A stretch of DNA of 64,000 nucleotides from Bacillus luti (lineage in GTDB: Bacteria > Bacillota > Bacilli > Bacillales > Bacillaceae_G). The notes under the pieces were generated by a model that worked only from the letters and a program-made list of their open reading frames with translations, ran no database searches and was not told the DNA's origin. The stretch's first letter is position 1, and each line of letters opens with the position of its first letter. The position numbers and the translations under genes are program-made. The stretch spans positions 1-64,000 of the forward strand of contig NZ_MACI01000062.1 of assembly GCF_001884105.1 (NCBI RefSeq). Reading direction: 5' to 3'. Below, in pieces: positions 34,959 to 44,345 of the stretch.

Positions 34959-36460
34959 TTTTCCTCACCGTCGCGTTTTTCTTTCGCTTTGTTTGGATCA
35001 TAGCGCCATTTCTTTTTAGGTCTTAGAAAAGAAGCTCGTCCTGCAGTTTGACTAAACGGCAAGCGAAAGAGACCTTCGGCAGTTCCTAAACCTCGAAATG
35101 GGTATAAAGGTAATAAATAAGGTGATCCAAGTGATTTTAAGCGAATTAAATGAGCCAATATGAATACAAATCCGACGATAAGCCCTACACCTCCAAATGC
35201 TCCAGCTAAAATGATAAGAGGGAAGCGTAATATCCGGATAGTAGAAGACATTTTTACCGTTGGTGTTGTAAAAGAAGCTAGTGCAGAAAGCGCAACAGCA
35301 ATTAGTAAGATGGTGCTCGTTAAAGCAGCCTCAACTGATGCTTGTCCAATTACAATTCCGCCAACAATACCAATCGTTTGGCCGACTTTAGTCGGTAAAC
35401 GCGCCCCAGCTTCGCGCAGTAATTCGATTGTAATTTCTAAAAAAAGTGCCTCCAAAACAGGTGGAAATGGTACGTTGGCTCTAGAATAAATAATAGGGCC
35501 GAGTAAATCAGCCGGAATCATTTGATAGTGATACGTTAATACAGCTGTATAAATAGCTGATGAAAACAGAGAGAATGCTGCTCCAAAAAAGCGAACTAAT
35601 CTAAGAAATGATCCTGCCATCCATGGTAAATAATAGTCTTCTGGAGAGACGAAAAAATCGAGTAATGTTGCTGGTCCGGCTAATGCATATGGTGAACCGT
35701 CTGTTAAAATGACGACTCCTCCATTCAATAATGCATAAACGGAGCGATCTAAACGCTCTGTAGGTAGTAAAACAGGGAAGGGGGAGTTGCTATTATCACT
35801 AATAAACTGTTCAATCATAGTTGCATCAAAAGGAAAATCAAAGTCAATATCTCGTAGGCGTTGCATCGCAGTATTCACATGCTGTTCATTTGTAATATCC
35901 GCCATATAAGCGACTATGATTTTTGTTTTCGATATAGAACCAACGGAAAGCTCCTTGAAAATTAATTGCTCTGTTACGATATTTCGCCGAAGCAAGTGCA
36001 TATTTGTATCGATATTCTCAACGAATCCGATTTTTGGACCGATGACACTATATTCATTCTCCGTATCGTTATATAATCTCGTTCCTAAAACTGAACTTTC
36101 AGCGCGGAGGAGTGCATATGCTTCTTGCTCTGAACCTTTTTTTAGCTGTACTAACACGTATCCGCCTAATAATTTTTCGCGAATATCATTAACGGAAGGA
36201 GAGATGATAATATCTTCAATTGCTACGATATTTGCAATATCCTCAATACTTTGAATTTCTTCTAATTTAATTTTTATAGGAGCTAGAATGAATCGTTTAA
36301 TAATGAGTGATTCTACTGTAGATTGATAATAAAACAAACATAACGTCCCATCTTCTATAATGTTATAAGAAGAAAAGTCACTTGATTCTTTCATAGTGTG
36401 GATAAATTCTGGAATAGAACAAACAGTTTGTTTCTTCTTTTTAGATGATAAACGAAACAT
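34955..36460 (-). CDS. Spore germinant receptor subunit A
   Basis: 501 residues from the ATG at 36460 (AGGGGTGAG upstream), preferred over ATGs 24 nt earlier. A soluble N-terminal domain (about 1-260) is followed by GerA-family membrane helices (about 290-470). Family markers include TDGSPYALAGPATLLDFFVSPEDYY and SRANVPFPPVLEALFLEITIELLREAGARLP (in part). It is the first gene of the germinant receptor operon and is expected to be forespore-expressed; I could not define a sigma-G site with confidence. Confidence 0.94.
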   Translation of the reverse strand: MFRLSSKKKKQTVCSIPEFIHTMKESSDFSSYNIIEDGTLCLFYYQSTVESLIIKRFILAPIKIKLEEIQSIEDIANIVAIEDIIISPSVNDIREKLLGGYVLVQLKKGSEQEAYALLRAESSVLGTRLYNDTENEYSVIGPKIGFVENIDTNMHLLRRNIVTEQLIFKELSVGSISKTKIIVAYMADITNEQHVNTAMQRLRDIDFDFPFDATMIEQFISDNSNSPFPVLLPTERLDRSVYALLNGGVVILTDGSPYALAGPATLLDFFVSPEDYYLPWMAGSFLRLVRFFGAAFSLFSSAIYTAVLTYHYQMIPADLLGPIIYSRANVPFPPVLEALFLEITIELLREAGARLPTKVGQTIGIVGGIVIGQASVEAALTSTILLIAVALSALASFTTPTVKMSSTIRILRFPLIILAGAFGGVGLIVGFVFILAHLIRLKSLGSPYLLPLYPFRGLGTAEGLFRLPFSQTAGRASFLRPKKKWRYDPNKAKEKRDGEEK

Positions 36461-36543
36461 TTTCTCACCCCTGACATACATCATTTACTTGTGTTAGTTT
36501 TTGGGAAAGACGGGAATTTATACTTCAAAGTTGAAAGTTCATA

Positions 36544-36582
36544 AAGAAAAGGAAGAGTAGTGAATATCTCTTCCTTTTTACA
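36544..36582 (-). terminator. Intrinsic terminator
   Basis: On the minus strand: AAAAAGGAAGAGA - loop - CTCTTCCTTTTCTTT, directly after the secreted-protein gene. Confidence 0.75.
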
Positions 36583-36584
36583 TG

Positions 36585-37181
36585 TTAATTTGTTTTCTTT
36601 TCTTTAATAGACTGCACTAATTTCATCATTTCCGCTCTTATATCTTCTTTTTTTACATTTAATTTTTCTGCAATTTGTTTAATGTCCATTCCATCTTTTT
36701 TCATTTTTAGCACATCATCAAGAGGGGTATTACTTTTTTGAGAAATGATTGTTAATACCGTGAGCTGACGCAAGCCGATATTATATTCCTTCATTTTTTG
36801 CTTTAGCTGATCCGGTGTGGATTTTTGCATAGTTGCTAACTGTTGTAGCAGTGCTTGCTTTGTTTCTTTATTCATATGATGCTTTTTCAGCTTACTTGGA
36901 TCTACACCGAAATGTTCTGCTGTTTTCTCCCAAGATTTATTTTGCTTATAGTAAGCTAAAACGTCTTTTATTTCTTTTTTACTGATTCTTGCAATATGAG
37001 CAGCTTTCCAAATTTCATGTTTGTTATAGCCAAGTTTTTCGAGCGATTGCATTTCTTCTTCTGGAATAAGCTTATGATGGTGCATTGTTACTTCTTTTGG
37101 TGTAGCAGCGGAAGCAGGGAAGAAAGTTAACCCGCATAATAATGTTGCCATAGTCATACTTACTGCGATTTTTTTGTACAT
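36585..37181 (-). CDS. Secreted helical-repeat protein, unknown
   Basis: 198 residues from the ATG with AGGAGGAG upstream. A signal peptide covers about 1-25 (cut near ASAA). The mature part is helical and highly charged, with recurring HTH-like helix pairs: SWEKTAEHFGVDPSKLKKH, then GMDIKQIAEKLNVKKEDIRA, and a similar block around KLGYNKHEIWKAAHI. No enzyme motif is seen. It may be a spore or wall-associated protein. The function is unknown. Confidence 0.75.
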   Translation of the reverse strand: MYKKIAVSMTMATLLCGLTFFPASAATPKEVTMHHHKLIPEEEMQSLEKLGYNKHEIWKAAHIARISKKEIKDVLAYYKQNKSWEKTAEHFGVDPSKLKKHHMNKETKQALLQQLATMQKSTPDQLKQKMKEYNIGLRQLTVLTIISQKSNTPLDDVLKMKKDGMDIKQIAEKLNVKKEDIRAEMMKLVQSIKEKKTN

Positions 37182-37318
37182 ATAAACTCCTCCTAGATGG
37201 ATAATGTGGAAACTGTACACATATCATTTCCATAAAATGTGAAATACTTGTGAACAAGTTAAGTTTTTTTATTCACAGCATGAAATGATTTTTTTTGGAA
37301 GTTTTCCAGCATAAAACA

Positions 37319-37348
37319 TTGATTAATAGTAAAAAACTAGGTTATAAT
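37319..37348 (+). promoter_or_regulatory. Promoter of nitroreductase gene
   Basis: TTGATT - 18 nt - TATAAT. Confidence 0.65.
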
Positions 37349-37354
37349 CGAAAT

Positions 37355-37369
37355 TGAAAATCAATATCA
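37355..37369 (+). promoter_or_regulatory. Fur-box-like site
   Basis: TGAAAATCAATATCA matches 13 of 15 positions of the Bacillus Fur 7-1-7 core (TGATAATNATTATCA). It lies just downstream of the -10, where binding would block transcription. Confidence 0.45.
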
Positions 37370-37414
37370 ATAACAAATGTTATACATATAGATAAAAATA
37401 AGGGAGAGAAAAAT

Positions 37415-37975
37415 ATGACTACATATACTTCCATCGCAAATGTGATTAAAGAAAGACGTTCTGTTCGTACATTCACTGATAAAGCAGTAGACAAAGAGTT
37501 ATTAATTGAATTATTAAATGACGCAACGTGGGCACCAAATCATAAGCACCGTGAACCATGGAATTGTAAACTATACATTGGAGAAGGCCGCAAGCAATTA
37601 GTAGATGCAGTATTAAACTCCTTTACAGAAGAAGAAAGAGCAAAACGCGGTAAAATCTTATCTGATCGTTTCTTAAGCACGCCTGCACAAATCGTTGTTT
37701 ACATTAATGAAGATCCACGTCAAATTCAACGTGACGAAGATTACGCTGCAACATGTGCATTTATGCAAAACTTCCAATTACTTGCTTGGGAACGCGGCTT
37801 AGGCTGTGTTTGGAAATCAGGCGGATTAAACTACAATCCATTATTTATAGAAGGAATCGGTTTAACAAGAGGCCAACGTATCATTGGAATTCTTCACCTA
37901 GGCTATTTCGATAAAGCGCCAGAAGGAAAAGCTCGTACACCGATTACGGAAAAGATGGAGATTATTGAAGGGTAA
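37415..37975 (+). CDS. Nitroreductase family protein (YdjA-like)
   Basis: 186 residues, a short single-domain FMN nitroreductase. The FMN phosphate motif is ERRSVRTF, the substrate region is ATWAPNHKHREPW and the second FMN loop is GCVWKSGGLNY. It reduces nitro compounds, quinones or flavins with NAD(P)H. AAGGGAGAG is upstream. A Fur-like box in the promoter suggests iron-dependent expression. The physiological substrate is unknown. Confidence 0.9.
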   Translation: MTTYTSIANVIKERRSVRTFTDKAVDKELLIELLNDATWAPNHKHREPWNCKLYIGEGRKQLVDAVLNSFTEEERAKRGKILSDRFLSTPAQIVVYINEDPRQIQRDEDYAATCAFMQNFQLLAWERGLGCVWKSGGLNYNPLFIEGIGLTRGQRIIGILHLGYFDKAPEGKARTPITEKMEIIEG

Positions 37976-37980
37976 TAGAT

Positions 37981-38016
37981 GAGACATTCTCGTTTTTATG
38001 AGGATGTCTTTTTATT
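37981..38016 (+). terminator. Intrinsic terminator
   Basis: GACATTCTC - GTTTTTAT - GAGGATGTC followed by TTTTTATT. Confidence 0.8.
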
Positions 38017-38029
38017 ATGCAATCAATCC

Positions 38030-38058
38030 TCATGAAAGCTTGTTTCCCATCATACACT
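38030..38058 (+). promoter_or_regulatory. Possible sigma-E promoter of spoVR
   Basis: -35-like TCATGAA, 14 nt, then CATACACT, a good sigma-E -10. spoVR is a sigma-E gene in B. subtilis. The -35 match is weak. Confidence 0.45.
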
Positions 38059-38089
38059 TTCTTAAGGGAAAGTGTAAGGAGGGAAAATA

Positions 38090-39508
38090 ATGAGAGCAAG
38101 TGACGATAAAGCACTGCAATATGCGATTGCAGAAATTACGGAAATTGCGACTGGATTTGGGCTTGATTTTTATCCGATGCGTTACGAAATATGTCCAGCG
38201 GAAATCATTTATACATTTGGTGCATATGGGATGCCGACGAGGTTTTCACATTGGAGTTTTGGAAAGCAATTTTTCAGAATGAAATTACAATACGATTTAG
38301 GACTTAGTAAAATATACGAACTCGTTATTAACTCTGATCCATGTTATGCCTTTTTATTAGATACGAACTCTTTAATTCAAAACAAATTAATTGTAGCGCA
38401 CGTTTTAGCACACTGTGACTTCTTTAAAAATAATATTCGTTTTTCAAATACGAAGCGAGACATGGTAGAGAGTATGGCGGCAACAGCGGACCGTGTGAAA
38501 GCATATGAGCATAAGTACGGAAAGGCAGAGGTAGAAACGTTTTTAGATGCCGTACTTGCTATTCAAGAGCATATTGATCCATCACTTATGCGCCCGAAAC
38601 TTGCGTGGAGTATTGATGATTTAGAAGAGGAAGAAGTAGAAAAGAAAAAGGCGTCGCAATACGATGATTTATGGAACTTAGATGATCGAAATAAAAAAAG
38701 GGAACGATCCAATATACGAAAAAAGAAGAAGATTCCACCACAGCCAGAGAAAGATTTACTACTATTCATTGAAGAATATAGCCGTGAGCTGGAAGATTGG
38801 CAGCGCGACATATTAACGATGATGCGTGAGGAAATGTTATATTTCTGGCCACAGCTTGAAACGAAAATTATGAACGAAGGTTGGGCTTCCTACTGGCATC
38901 AGCGCATACTTCGTGAAATGGACTTAACATCTTCTGAAGCGATCGAATTTGCAAAGCTTAATGCGGGTGTCGTTCAGCCATCAAAAACAAGCATTAACCC
39001 ATACTACCTCGGTATTAAAATGTTTGAAGATATTGAAGAACGCTACAATAACCCGACAGAAGAAATGAAACGCCGTGGTGTAAAACCAGGGTCTGGTCGT
39101 GACAAAATCTTTGAAGTACGCGAAATTGAATGGGATGTATCGTTCTTAAGAAACTACTTAAATAAAGACCTCGTTATGCGAGAAGATATGTACTTATTCC
39201 AGCGCCAAGGAAAAGAGTATAAAGTAATAGATAAAGAGTGGGAACATGTGCGTGATCAACTCGTAAATATGCGGACAAATGGTGGATTCCCGTACTTAGT
39301 AGTAGAAGATGGAGACTACTTAAAGAACGGAGAATTATACATTAAACATAGTTACGAAGGAATCGAGCTAGATTTAAAATACTTAGAAAAAGTATTGCCG
39401 TACCTTCATCAGTTATGGGGAAGAACAGTGCATATGGAGTCGATCGTGGAGAGTAAGGGCGTTGTGTTTTCGTATGATGGGAAGATGGTGCATCGGAAGT
39501 ATGTGTGA
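38090..39508 (+). CDS. spoVR: SpoVR family protein
   Basis: 472 residues, the usual length. SpoVR markers: [20 protein letters not shown] near residues 44-63, [14 protein letters not shown] and [13 protein letters not shown]. In B. subtilis the protein is needed for normal spore cortex formation in the mother cell; its biochemical activity is unknown. An acidic-basic linker ([25 protein letters not shown]) lies at about 185-215. AAGGAGGGAAAATA is upstream. Monocistronic. Confidence 0.95.
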   Translation: MRASDDKALQYAIAEITEIATGFGLDFYPMRYEICPAEIIYTFGAYGMPTRFSHWSFGKQFFRMKLQYDLGLSKIYELVINSDPCYAFLLDTNSLIQNKLIVAHVLAHCDFFKNNIRFSNTKRDMVESMAATADRVKAYEHKYGKAEVETFLDAVLAIQEHIDPSLMRPKLAWSIDDLEEEEVEKKKASQYDDLWNLDDRNKKRERSNIRKKKKIPPQPEKDLLLFIEEYSRELEDWQRDILTMMREEMLYFWPQLETKIMNEGWASYWHQRILREMDLTSSEAIEFAKLNAGVVQPSKTSINPYYLGIKMFEDIEERYNNPTEEMKRRGVKPGSGRDKIFEVREIEWDVSFLRNYLNKDLVMREDMYLFQRQGKEYKVIDKEWEHVRDQLVNMRTNGGFPYLVVEDGDYLKNGELYIKHSYEGIELDLKYLEKVLPYLHQLWGRTVHMESIVESKGVVFSYDGKMVHRKYV

Positions 39509-39510
39509 TA

Positions 39511-39547
39511 AGGAAAGCCACTATGTATGTAGTGGCTTTTTTGGTTT
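39511..39547 (+). terminator. Intrinsic terminator
   Basis: AAGCCACTA - TGTA - TGTAGTGGCTT followed by TTTTGG. Confidence 0.82.
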
Positions 39548-39643
39548 GTTATACAATATTCATATATACCAACAACTAGAATGTTAGTAAATCTATAAAC
39601 ATAAAAATCCTTACTCACATTCAAGCGTTGTTGCACACATTTA

Positions 39644-40357
39644 CTATAAAGAATTTGAGACTTCTTTTGTAGAAATGGTTTCTACATAACCAGTGTGTTC
39701 ATTATAATTGTCATCTGTGTATTGAATACCGATAAAGTAAAAAGAATCCATATTCTGAACTACTTTTGTATAACTAATGTTTTTAGGACGTTTTTTAAGG
39801 AGTTTGAATTCCTCTTTTTGTACGTTGTAAGTGTATAAATCCCCACCATGGTTAGAATTGCCTGCAGCTCCACCTATTACAAGTAATAAGTGATTATCAT
39901 CAATCCATGTAACGCTCTTACAAGTCTGTGAGTTATGTAATTTGGAATCTAATTTAACTACTGTCTGTTTGTCTGTCTTAAAATCATACAAGGATAACTC
40001 ACCTGGCTCATCGGCTAATACGCGGCTATTCAAAATTATTTTATCTCCGCTAGGCGAAATTTCGTAGTCAAGTGCTGTGCCTGAATCAGATTTCCAAAGT
40101 GGTGTAGCTTCTCCTTTTGGATTCTTAGCTAGTAAAGAAATTTCTGTTTCATCTATACTCAACTCATTGTTCTTTTTGGATTCTTGCTTTTCCCGGTTGG
40201 AATTTTGTTGATTCGTTTCTTTTGTTGTATCAATTTGTTTTGTAATAACAGATTTCTTTTGGGGTAAAGAAATAATATTAAAATAGCCTAAAACAAATAT
40301 TGCGATGAGTACAGCAATAATCCCCAATAATAAAGTATTTAAATAGCGACTTTTCAT
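39644..40357 (-). CDS. Membrane-anchored beta-rich protein (DUF4652-like)
   Basis: 237 residues. One N-terminal membrane anchor (8-28) is followed by a Gln/Asn/Lys/Glu-rich linker and an extracytoplasmic beta-rich domain. Propeller-like repeats are visible: ALDYEISPSGDKIILN, SVTWIDDNHLLLVIGG, MDSFYFIGIQY. The latter part resembles DUF4652. AGGAGGATACT is upstream. No catalytic motif. Function unknown. Confidence 0.75.
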   Translation of the reverse strand: MKSRYLNTLLLGIIAVLIAIFVLGYFNIISLPQKKSVITKQIDTTKETNQQNSNREKQESKKNNELSIDETEISLLAKNPKGEATPLWKSDSGTALDYEISPSGDKIILNSRVLADEPGELSLYDFKTDKQTVVKLDSKLHNSQTCKSVTWIDDNHLLLVIGGAAGNSNHGGDLYTYNVQKEEFKLLKKRPKNISYTKVVQNMDSFYFIGIQYTDDNYNEHTGYVETISTKEVSNSL

Positions 40358-40723
40358 AGTATCCTCCTGTTAATTTCAATATTATGGATTCATAATATCA
40401 CAATAAAAATGCTTTCTCTATCAAAAATTGTAATATTTTGATGTTAAGTAAAACGAAAGGCTACATTTTAAAGCAGTACATTTAGTGCAATCGTAAGACA
40501 TACTATAAGTTTTTACAGTGTATATTTAACCTGAGTTATAGGTTTGTTATATATTTGGCAGAATTGAATATACAGCTAATTAACGATGCATCCCTATTAA
40601 CATTATAGACCTTGGAGAAGACCGGACATTGAATACAGTTTCCGGTCTGTTTCATCTGGAACAAGGTTTTAAATATGCTATTCTTGAAGAAAGGAAGTTA
40701 TATAGAGAAATGGAGCGATTCAA
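40358..40723. other. Intergenic region before ceramidase-like gene
   Basis: AT-rich, 366 bp. The stem-loop GACCGGA ... TCCGGTC (about 40620-40646) lacks a T-run. The ribosome binding site GAAAGGAAG for the next gene is at about 40689, rather far (about 30 nt) from its ATG. Closer to the start, ATGGAGCGATTCAA provides GGAGCG. I see no further gene. Confidence 0.4.
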
Positions 40724-42001
40724 ATGAGTAAAGTAGGGGTATGCAAGGTGGATATTACGCCGCCTGTAGGTATTGATTTTGTCGGATATCATAGAGAGAC
40801 TGGAATTAATAATATTGAAGAGCATATTTACGGAACAATCTTTGTATTTGAAAAAGATGAAATGAAGACTGTGTTTATAAGCATTGATAATATCGGGATG
40901 TTAGTAGAAGATACGACGATGATTCGTGAGCGGATAGCGAGTAGGATTCAGGTGCCATTTGAGCGGATAACGGTTGTGTATACACATACGCATTCCGGTC
41001 CAGAAACGGTCGGTGATGATCCGTTAGTACGGTCGTATAAAACGCTTTTAGTAAATAATGTAGTGCAGGGTGCTATTACTGCCAATAATAACTTAAGATC
41101 ATGTGAAGTTGGATGGGGTGTTACAACAGGCGAAATTGGAGTAAACCGAAGAGAGAGAACATCTGATGGAAAAGTGAAGATGGGAACGAATGTAGAGGGT
41201 GTTGTAGATAAACGAATTGGTGTTTTAGCCATTAGAGATGCTGAAACGAAGGAGCTATGTGGGATTATAGTATTTTGCACTGCTCATCCGAATGTTTTAA
41301 AAGGTGATAGTGATGTATTATCAGCGGACTATCCCGGGATGACGAGAGAGATTCTTGAGAAGATAATAAACTGCCCAGTTATTATCGTGCAAGGTGCTGC
41401 TGGAAATGTGAATGCGAAGTATCGGGGTTCTAGGGAAGCATTAACACAAATGGCTTACACGCTTAGTGGACATGTATTAACGATGTTACCGACAGTTACA
41501 TATAGCCCAATTGTAAATGTAAGAACGATTTCGAGTATGGTGCAAATGAAATTGAAGGATATCCCTGAAATTGATGAGATACGAAGCATGGCTCAATTAG
41601 CTGAGAAGCAGTGGGGCGTGAATACGGATGAATGGCTTACTATCGTTTTAGAGAAATATAAGCAAGGTATTCGGAAGTTACGTATCGATTTAGAAGTTCA
41701 ACTGTTTCAAGTTAATGATGGTATGTTCTCTGGTATACCGATGGAACCTTTTTCAGAGACTGCGTTAGAAATGAAAGAGCGTCTTCAAAATGATCTAGTT
41801 TTCTTTGGTGGCTATACGAATGGATATATCGGTTACTTACCGACAAAGGAAGAATTTGTATATGGTGGATATGAAGTAGAGTTGAATCCTATTGTGTATG
41901 GAACGGTTACGAATTTATTGATGCCACCGGAGGAAAATACAGCAGATGTAATCGTACAGAAAGTTATAGAATTATACACAAAAGAACTTGGAGATGCCTA
42001 A
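40724..42001 (+). CDS. Neutral/alkaline ceramidase-like hydrolase
   Basis: 425 residues matching the N-terminal catalytic domain of neutral ceramidases (start VDITPPVGIDFVGYH). The zinc-ligand motif is THTHSGPET, with a second region FCTAHPNVL and the substrate loop QGAAGNVN. No signal peptide is seen, and the C-terminal domain of true ceramidases is missing, so the substrate in this bacterium is uncertain. Such short forms are common in Bacillus and unlikely to act on ceramide. It ends 143 nt before the CstR-controlled cluster. Confidence 0.82.
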   Translation: MSKVGVCKVDITPPVGIDFVGYHRETGINNIEEHIYGTIFVFEKDEMKTVFISIDNIGMLVEDTTMIRERIASRIQVPFERITVVYTHTHSGPETVGDDPLVRSYKTLLVNNVVQGAITANNNLRSCEVGWGVTTGEIGVNRRERTSDGKVKMGTNVEGVVDKRIGVLAIRDAETKELCGIIVFCTAHPNVLKGDSDVLSADYPGMTREILEKIINCPVIIVQGAAGNVNAKYRGSREALTQMAYTLSGHVLTMLPTVTYSPIVNVRTISSMVQMKLKDIPEIDEIRSMAQLAEKQWGVNTDEWLTIVLEKYKQGIRKLRIDLEVQLFQVNDGMFSGIPMEPFSETALEMKERLQNDLVFFGGYTNGYIGYLPTKEEFVYGGYEVELNPIVYGTVTNLLMPPEENTADVIVQKVIELYTKELGDA

Positions 42002-42046
42002 GTTCTTTTTTATTTGTTTCAAATTTGTGAAAGAAAGACATATATA

Positions 42047-42091
42047 TTGAAAATGCTTTTTATATATTTTATTATATACCCATACGGGTAT
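42047..42091 (+). promoter_or_regulatory. Promoter with CstR-type operator 1
   Basis: TTGAAA (42047) - 17 nt - TATTAT (42070), followed by ATACCCATACGGGTAT at 42076-42091. The perfect ATACCC-N4-GGGTAT palindrome covers the start point. It matches known CstR sites. Confidence 0.82.
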
Positions 42092-42143
42092 GAGTTTTCG
42101 TTTTTGATACATTGAGAAAATAAATAACACGGAGGTTTGAAAT

Positions 42144-43808
42144 ATGTCTAGAAAAATAGTTGTAGTAGGCGGAGTTGCCGGCGGCGCATCAGTAGCTGCA
42201 AGGCTTCGTCGTTTAAGTGAAGAAGATGAAATTATTATGGTTGAGCGCGGTGAATATATTTCATTTGCAAATTGTGGATTACCATACTATATTGGCGGTG
42301 TCATTACAGAAAGGCAAAAATTATTAGTACAAACTGTTGAAAGAATGTCGAAGCGTTTTAATTTAGATATACGTGTATTGAGTGAGGTAGTAAAGATTAA
42401 TAAAGAAGAGAAAACAATTACTATAAAGAATGTAACGACAAATGAAACATATAACGAGGAATATGATATTTTAATTCTTTCACCAGGGGCGAAACCAATT
42501 GTTCCACCTATTCCAGGTATTGAAGAAGCAAAGGCGTTGTTTACGTTACGAAATGTACCTGATACAGATCGTATTAAAGCGTATATTGATGAGAAGAAAC
42601 CACGTCATGCGACGGTTATTGGTGGCGGATTTATTGGAGTGGAAATGGTTGAAAATTTAAGAGAACGTGGAATTGGTGTTACTCTCGTAGAGATGGCAAA
42701 TCAAGTGATGCCACCAATCGATTATGAAATGGCAGCATATGTGCATGAGCATATGAAAAATCACAATGTTGAGCTTGTTTTTGAAGATGGTGTAGATGCA
42801 TTAGAAGAGAGTGGGACTGTTGTACGTTTAAAAAGTGGTTCAATTATAGAGACAGATATGATTATTTTAGCAATTGGTGTACAACCAGAGAGTAGTTTAG
42901 CGAAAGATGCAGGGTTAGCTTTAGGAGTTAGAGGAACGATAAAAGTAAATGAAAAATTTCAAACATCGGATCCACATATATATGCAATTGGTGATGCGAT
43001 TGAAGTGAAAGATTTTGTTACAGAAACAGAAACGATGATTCCTTTAGCGTGGCCAGCTAATCGTCAAGGGCGTATGTTAGCAGATATTATTCATGGTCAT
43101 ACTGATTCTTTATATAAAGGTACGATGGGAACTTCTGTAGCTAAAGTTTTTGATTTAACAGTTGCTTCGACGGGAGTAAATGAGAAAATATTAAAACGAT
43201 TAAATATACCCTATGAGGTAGTACATGTACAGGCAAATTCGCATGCGGGATACTATCCGAATGCTACGCCAGTGCTAATAAAATTAATTTTTAATAAAGA
43301 AAGCGGAAAAATTTACGGGGCACAGGCGTTAGGACGTGACGGTGTTGATAAGCGTATCGATGTTATTGCAACGGCAATAAAAGCAAATTTAACTGTAATT
43401 GATTTGCCAGATTTAGAATTATCATACGCACCGCCATATTCTTCTGCGAAAGATCCAGTAAACATGGTGGGGTATGCCGCAAGTAATATAGTAGATGGTT
43501 TTGTGGAAACGGTACAATGGCATGAAATAGATCATATTGTTGCAAATGGTGGATATCTTATTGATGTTCGAGAGCCTAATGAACTAAAACAGGGAATGAT
43601 TAAAGGTTCTATTAATATTCCGTTAGATGAATTACGTAATCGTTTGGATGAAGTGCCAGTGGGTAAAGAAATATATATTACTTGTCAACTCGGCATGAGA
43701 GGATACGTTGCAGCACGCATGTTAATGGAAAAAGGATATAAGGTAAAGAATGTAGATGGTGGTTTTAAATTGTACGGTACAGTATTACCAGACCGTATTG
43801 TATATTGA
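42144..43808 (+). CDS. CoA-disulfide reductase with rhodanese domain (CoADR-RHD)
   Basis: 554 residues. An FAD/NAD(P)H disulfide reductase (FAD loop VVGGVAGGASVAARLRRL, active Cys44 in SFANCGLPYY, NAD loop IGGGFIGVEMVENL) is fused to a C-terminal rhodanese domain from about residue 465. Its active Cys514 is in CQLGMRG. It is essentially the enzyme characterised structurally from B. anthracis. It reduces CoA disulfide/persulfide, feeding sulfane-sulfur removal. It has an ATACCC-type operator upstream and is the first gene of the persulfide cluster. Confidence 0.95.
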   Translation: MSRKIVVVGGVAGGASVAARLRRLSEEDEIIMVERGEYISFANCGLPYYIGGVITERQKLLVQTVERMSKRFNLDIRVLSEVVKINKEEKTITIKNVTTNETYNEEYDILILSPGAKPIVPPIPGIEEAKALFTLRNVPDTDRIKAYIDEKKPRHATVIGGGFIGVEMVENLRERGIGVTLVEMANQVMPPIDYEMAAYVHEHMKNHNVELVFEDGVDALEESGTVVRLKSGSIIETDMIILAIGVQPESSLAKDAGLALGVRGTIKVNEKFQTSDPHIYAIGDAIEVKDFVTETETMIPLAWPANRQGRMLADIIHGHTDSLYKGTMGTSVAKVFDLTVASTGVNEKILKRLNIPYEVVHVQANSHAGYYPNATPVLIKLIFNKESGKIYGAQALGRDGVDKRIDVIATAIKANLTVIDLPDLELSYAPPYSSAKDPVNMVGYAASNIVDGFVETVQWHEIDHIVANGGYLIDVREPNELKQGMIKGSINIPLDELRNRLDEVPVGKEIYITCQLGMRGYVAARMLMEKGYKVKNVDGGFKLYGTVLPDRIVY

Positions 43809-43812
43809 TATT

Positions 43813-43850
43813 TTTTCATCTTCCACTTCAAAATTTGGTGGAAGATGAAA
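43813..43850. terminator. Stem-loop after CoADR-RHD gene
   Basis: TTTCATCTTCCAC - TTCAAAATTT - GGTGGAAGATGAAA. The stem is strong, but there is no T-run on the + side. Confidence 0.55.
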
Positions 43851-43914
43851 GCCTATAGATTAAGGTTTCACTTTATGTTTTGCGAATATATAAGGTGAAA
43901 ATTAAAAATAGGGG

Positions 43915-43943
43915 TTTACAAAATACCCTATAGGGTATAATAT
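43915..43943 (+). promoter_or_regulatory. cstR promoter with operator 2
   Basis: TTTACA (43915) - 17 nt - TAATAT (43938). The spacer contains the perfect palindrome ATACCCTATAGGGTAT (43923-43938), so autoregulation is expected. Confidence 0.82.
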
Positions 43944-43993
43944 ATTGTCATAAGTTATAAATGGTGACATAATGGTAATGAGGTGATTATACA

Positions 43994-44257
43994 ATGGAAT
44001 ATAATCAAGACATGAAAAATAGATTAAAACGTATTGAAGGGCAAGTTCGTGGTGTGCTTCGTATGATGGAAGAAGGAAAAGATTGCCGAGAGGTTATTAC
44101 ACAGTTAACGGCATCTCGTTCTGCACTTGATCGTACAATTGGACTTGTTGTTGGAACGAATTTAGAGCAATGTTTGCGTGAACAGTTTGAAAGTGGTAAT
44201 GGTTCAAATGAAGAGTTAATTAAAGAAGCTGTTCAACTACTTGTCAAAAGCCGATAA
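43994..44257 (+). CDS. cstR: CstR persulfide-sensing repressor (CsoR family)
   Basis: 87 residues, an all-helical CsoR/RcnR-family repressor. Cys31 and Cys60 are at exactly the positions of the S. aureus CstR sensing pair. The CsoR copper-ligand His is replaced by Asn56 (NLEQC), which argues against copper sensing. CstR forms di- to tetrasulfide links on exposure to persulfides and leaves its operator. Five matching sites in the next 4 kb and the sulfur gene content support this. Start with GAGGTGAT upstream. Confidence 0.93.
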   Translation: MEYNQDMKNRLKRIEGQVRGVLRMMEEGKDCREVITQLTASRSALDRTIGLVVGTNLEQCLREQFESGNGSNEELIKEAVQLLVKSR

Positions 44258-44274
44258 TCTGTCAAACATAAGTG

Positions 44275-44317
44275 TTGACAGATTTTCAAAAACATTTTAA
44301 TATACCCCTACAGGTAT
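44275..44317 (+). promoter_or_regulatory. Promoter with CstR-type operator 3
   Basis: TTGACA (44275) - 17 nt - TAATAT (44298), overlapped by ATACCCCTACAGGTAT (44302-44317), one imperfect half-site. Confidence 0.8.
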
Positions 44318-44345
44318 ACGTATATGAATTATGGAGGAATCGACT

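Noticed and set aside
43994-44257. Copper-sensing CsoR
   Set aside because: The third copper ligand (His) is replaced by Asn56 and no copA/copZ gene is adjacent; persulfide genes surround it.
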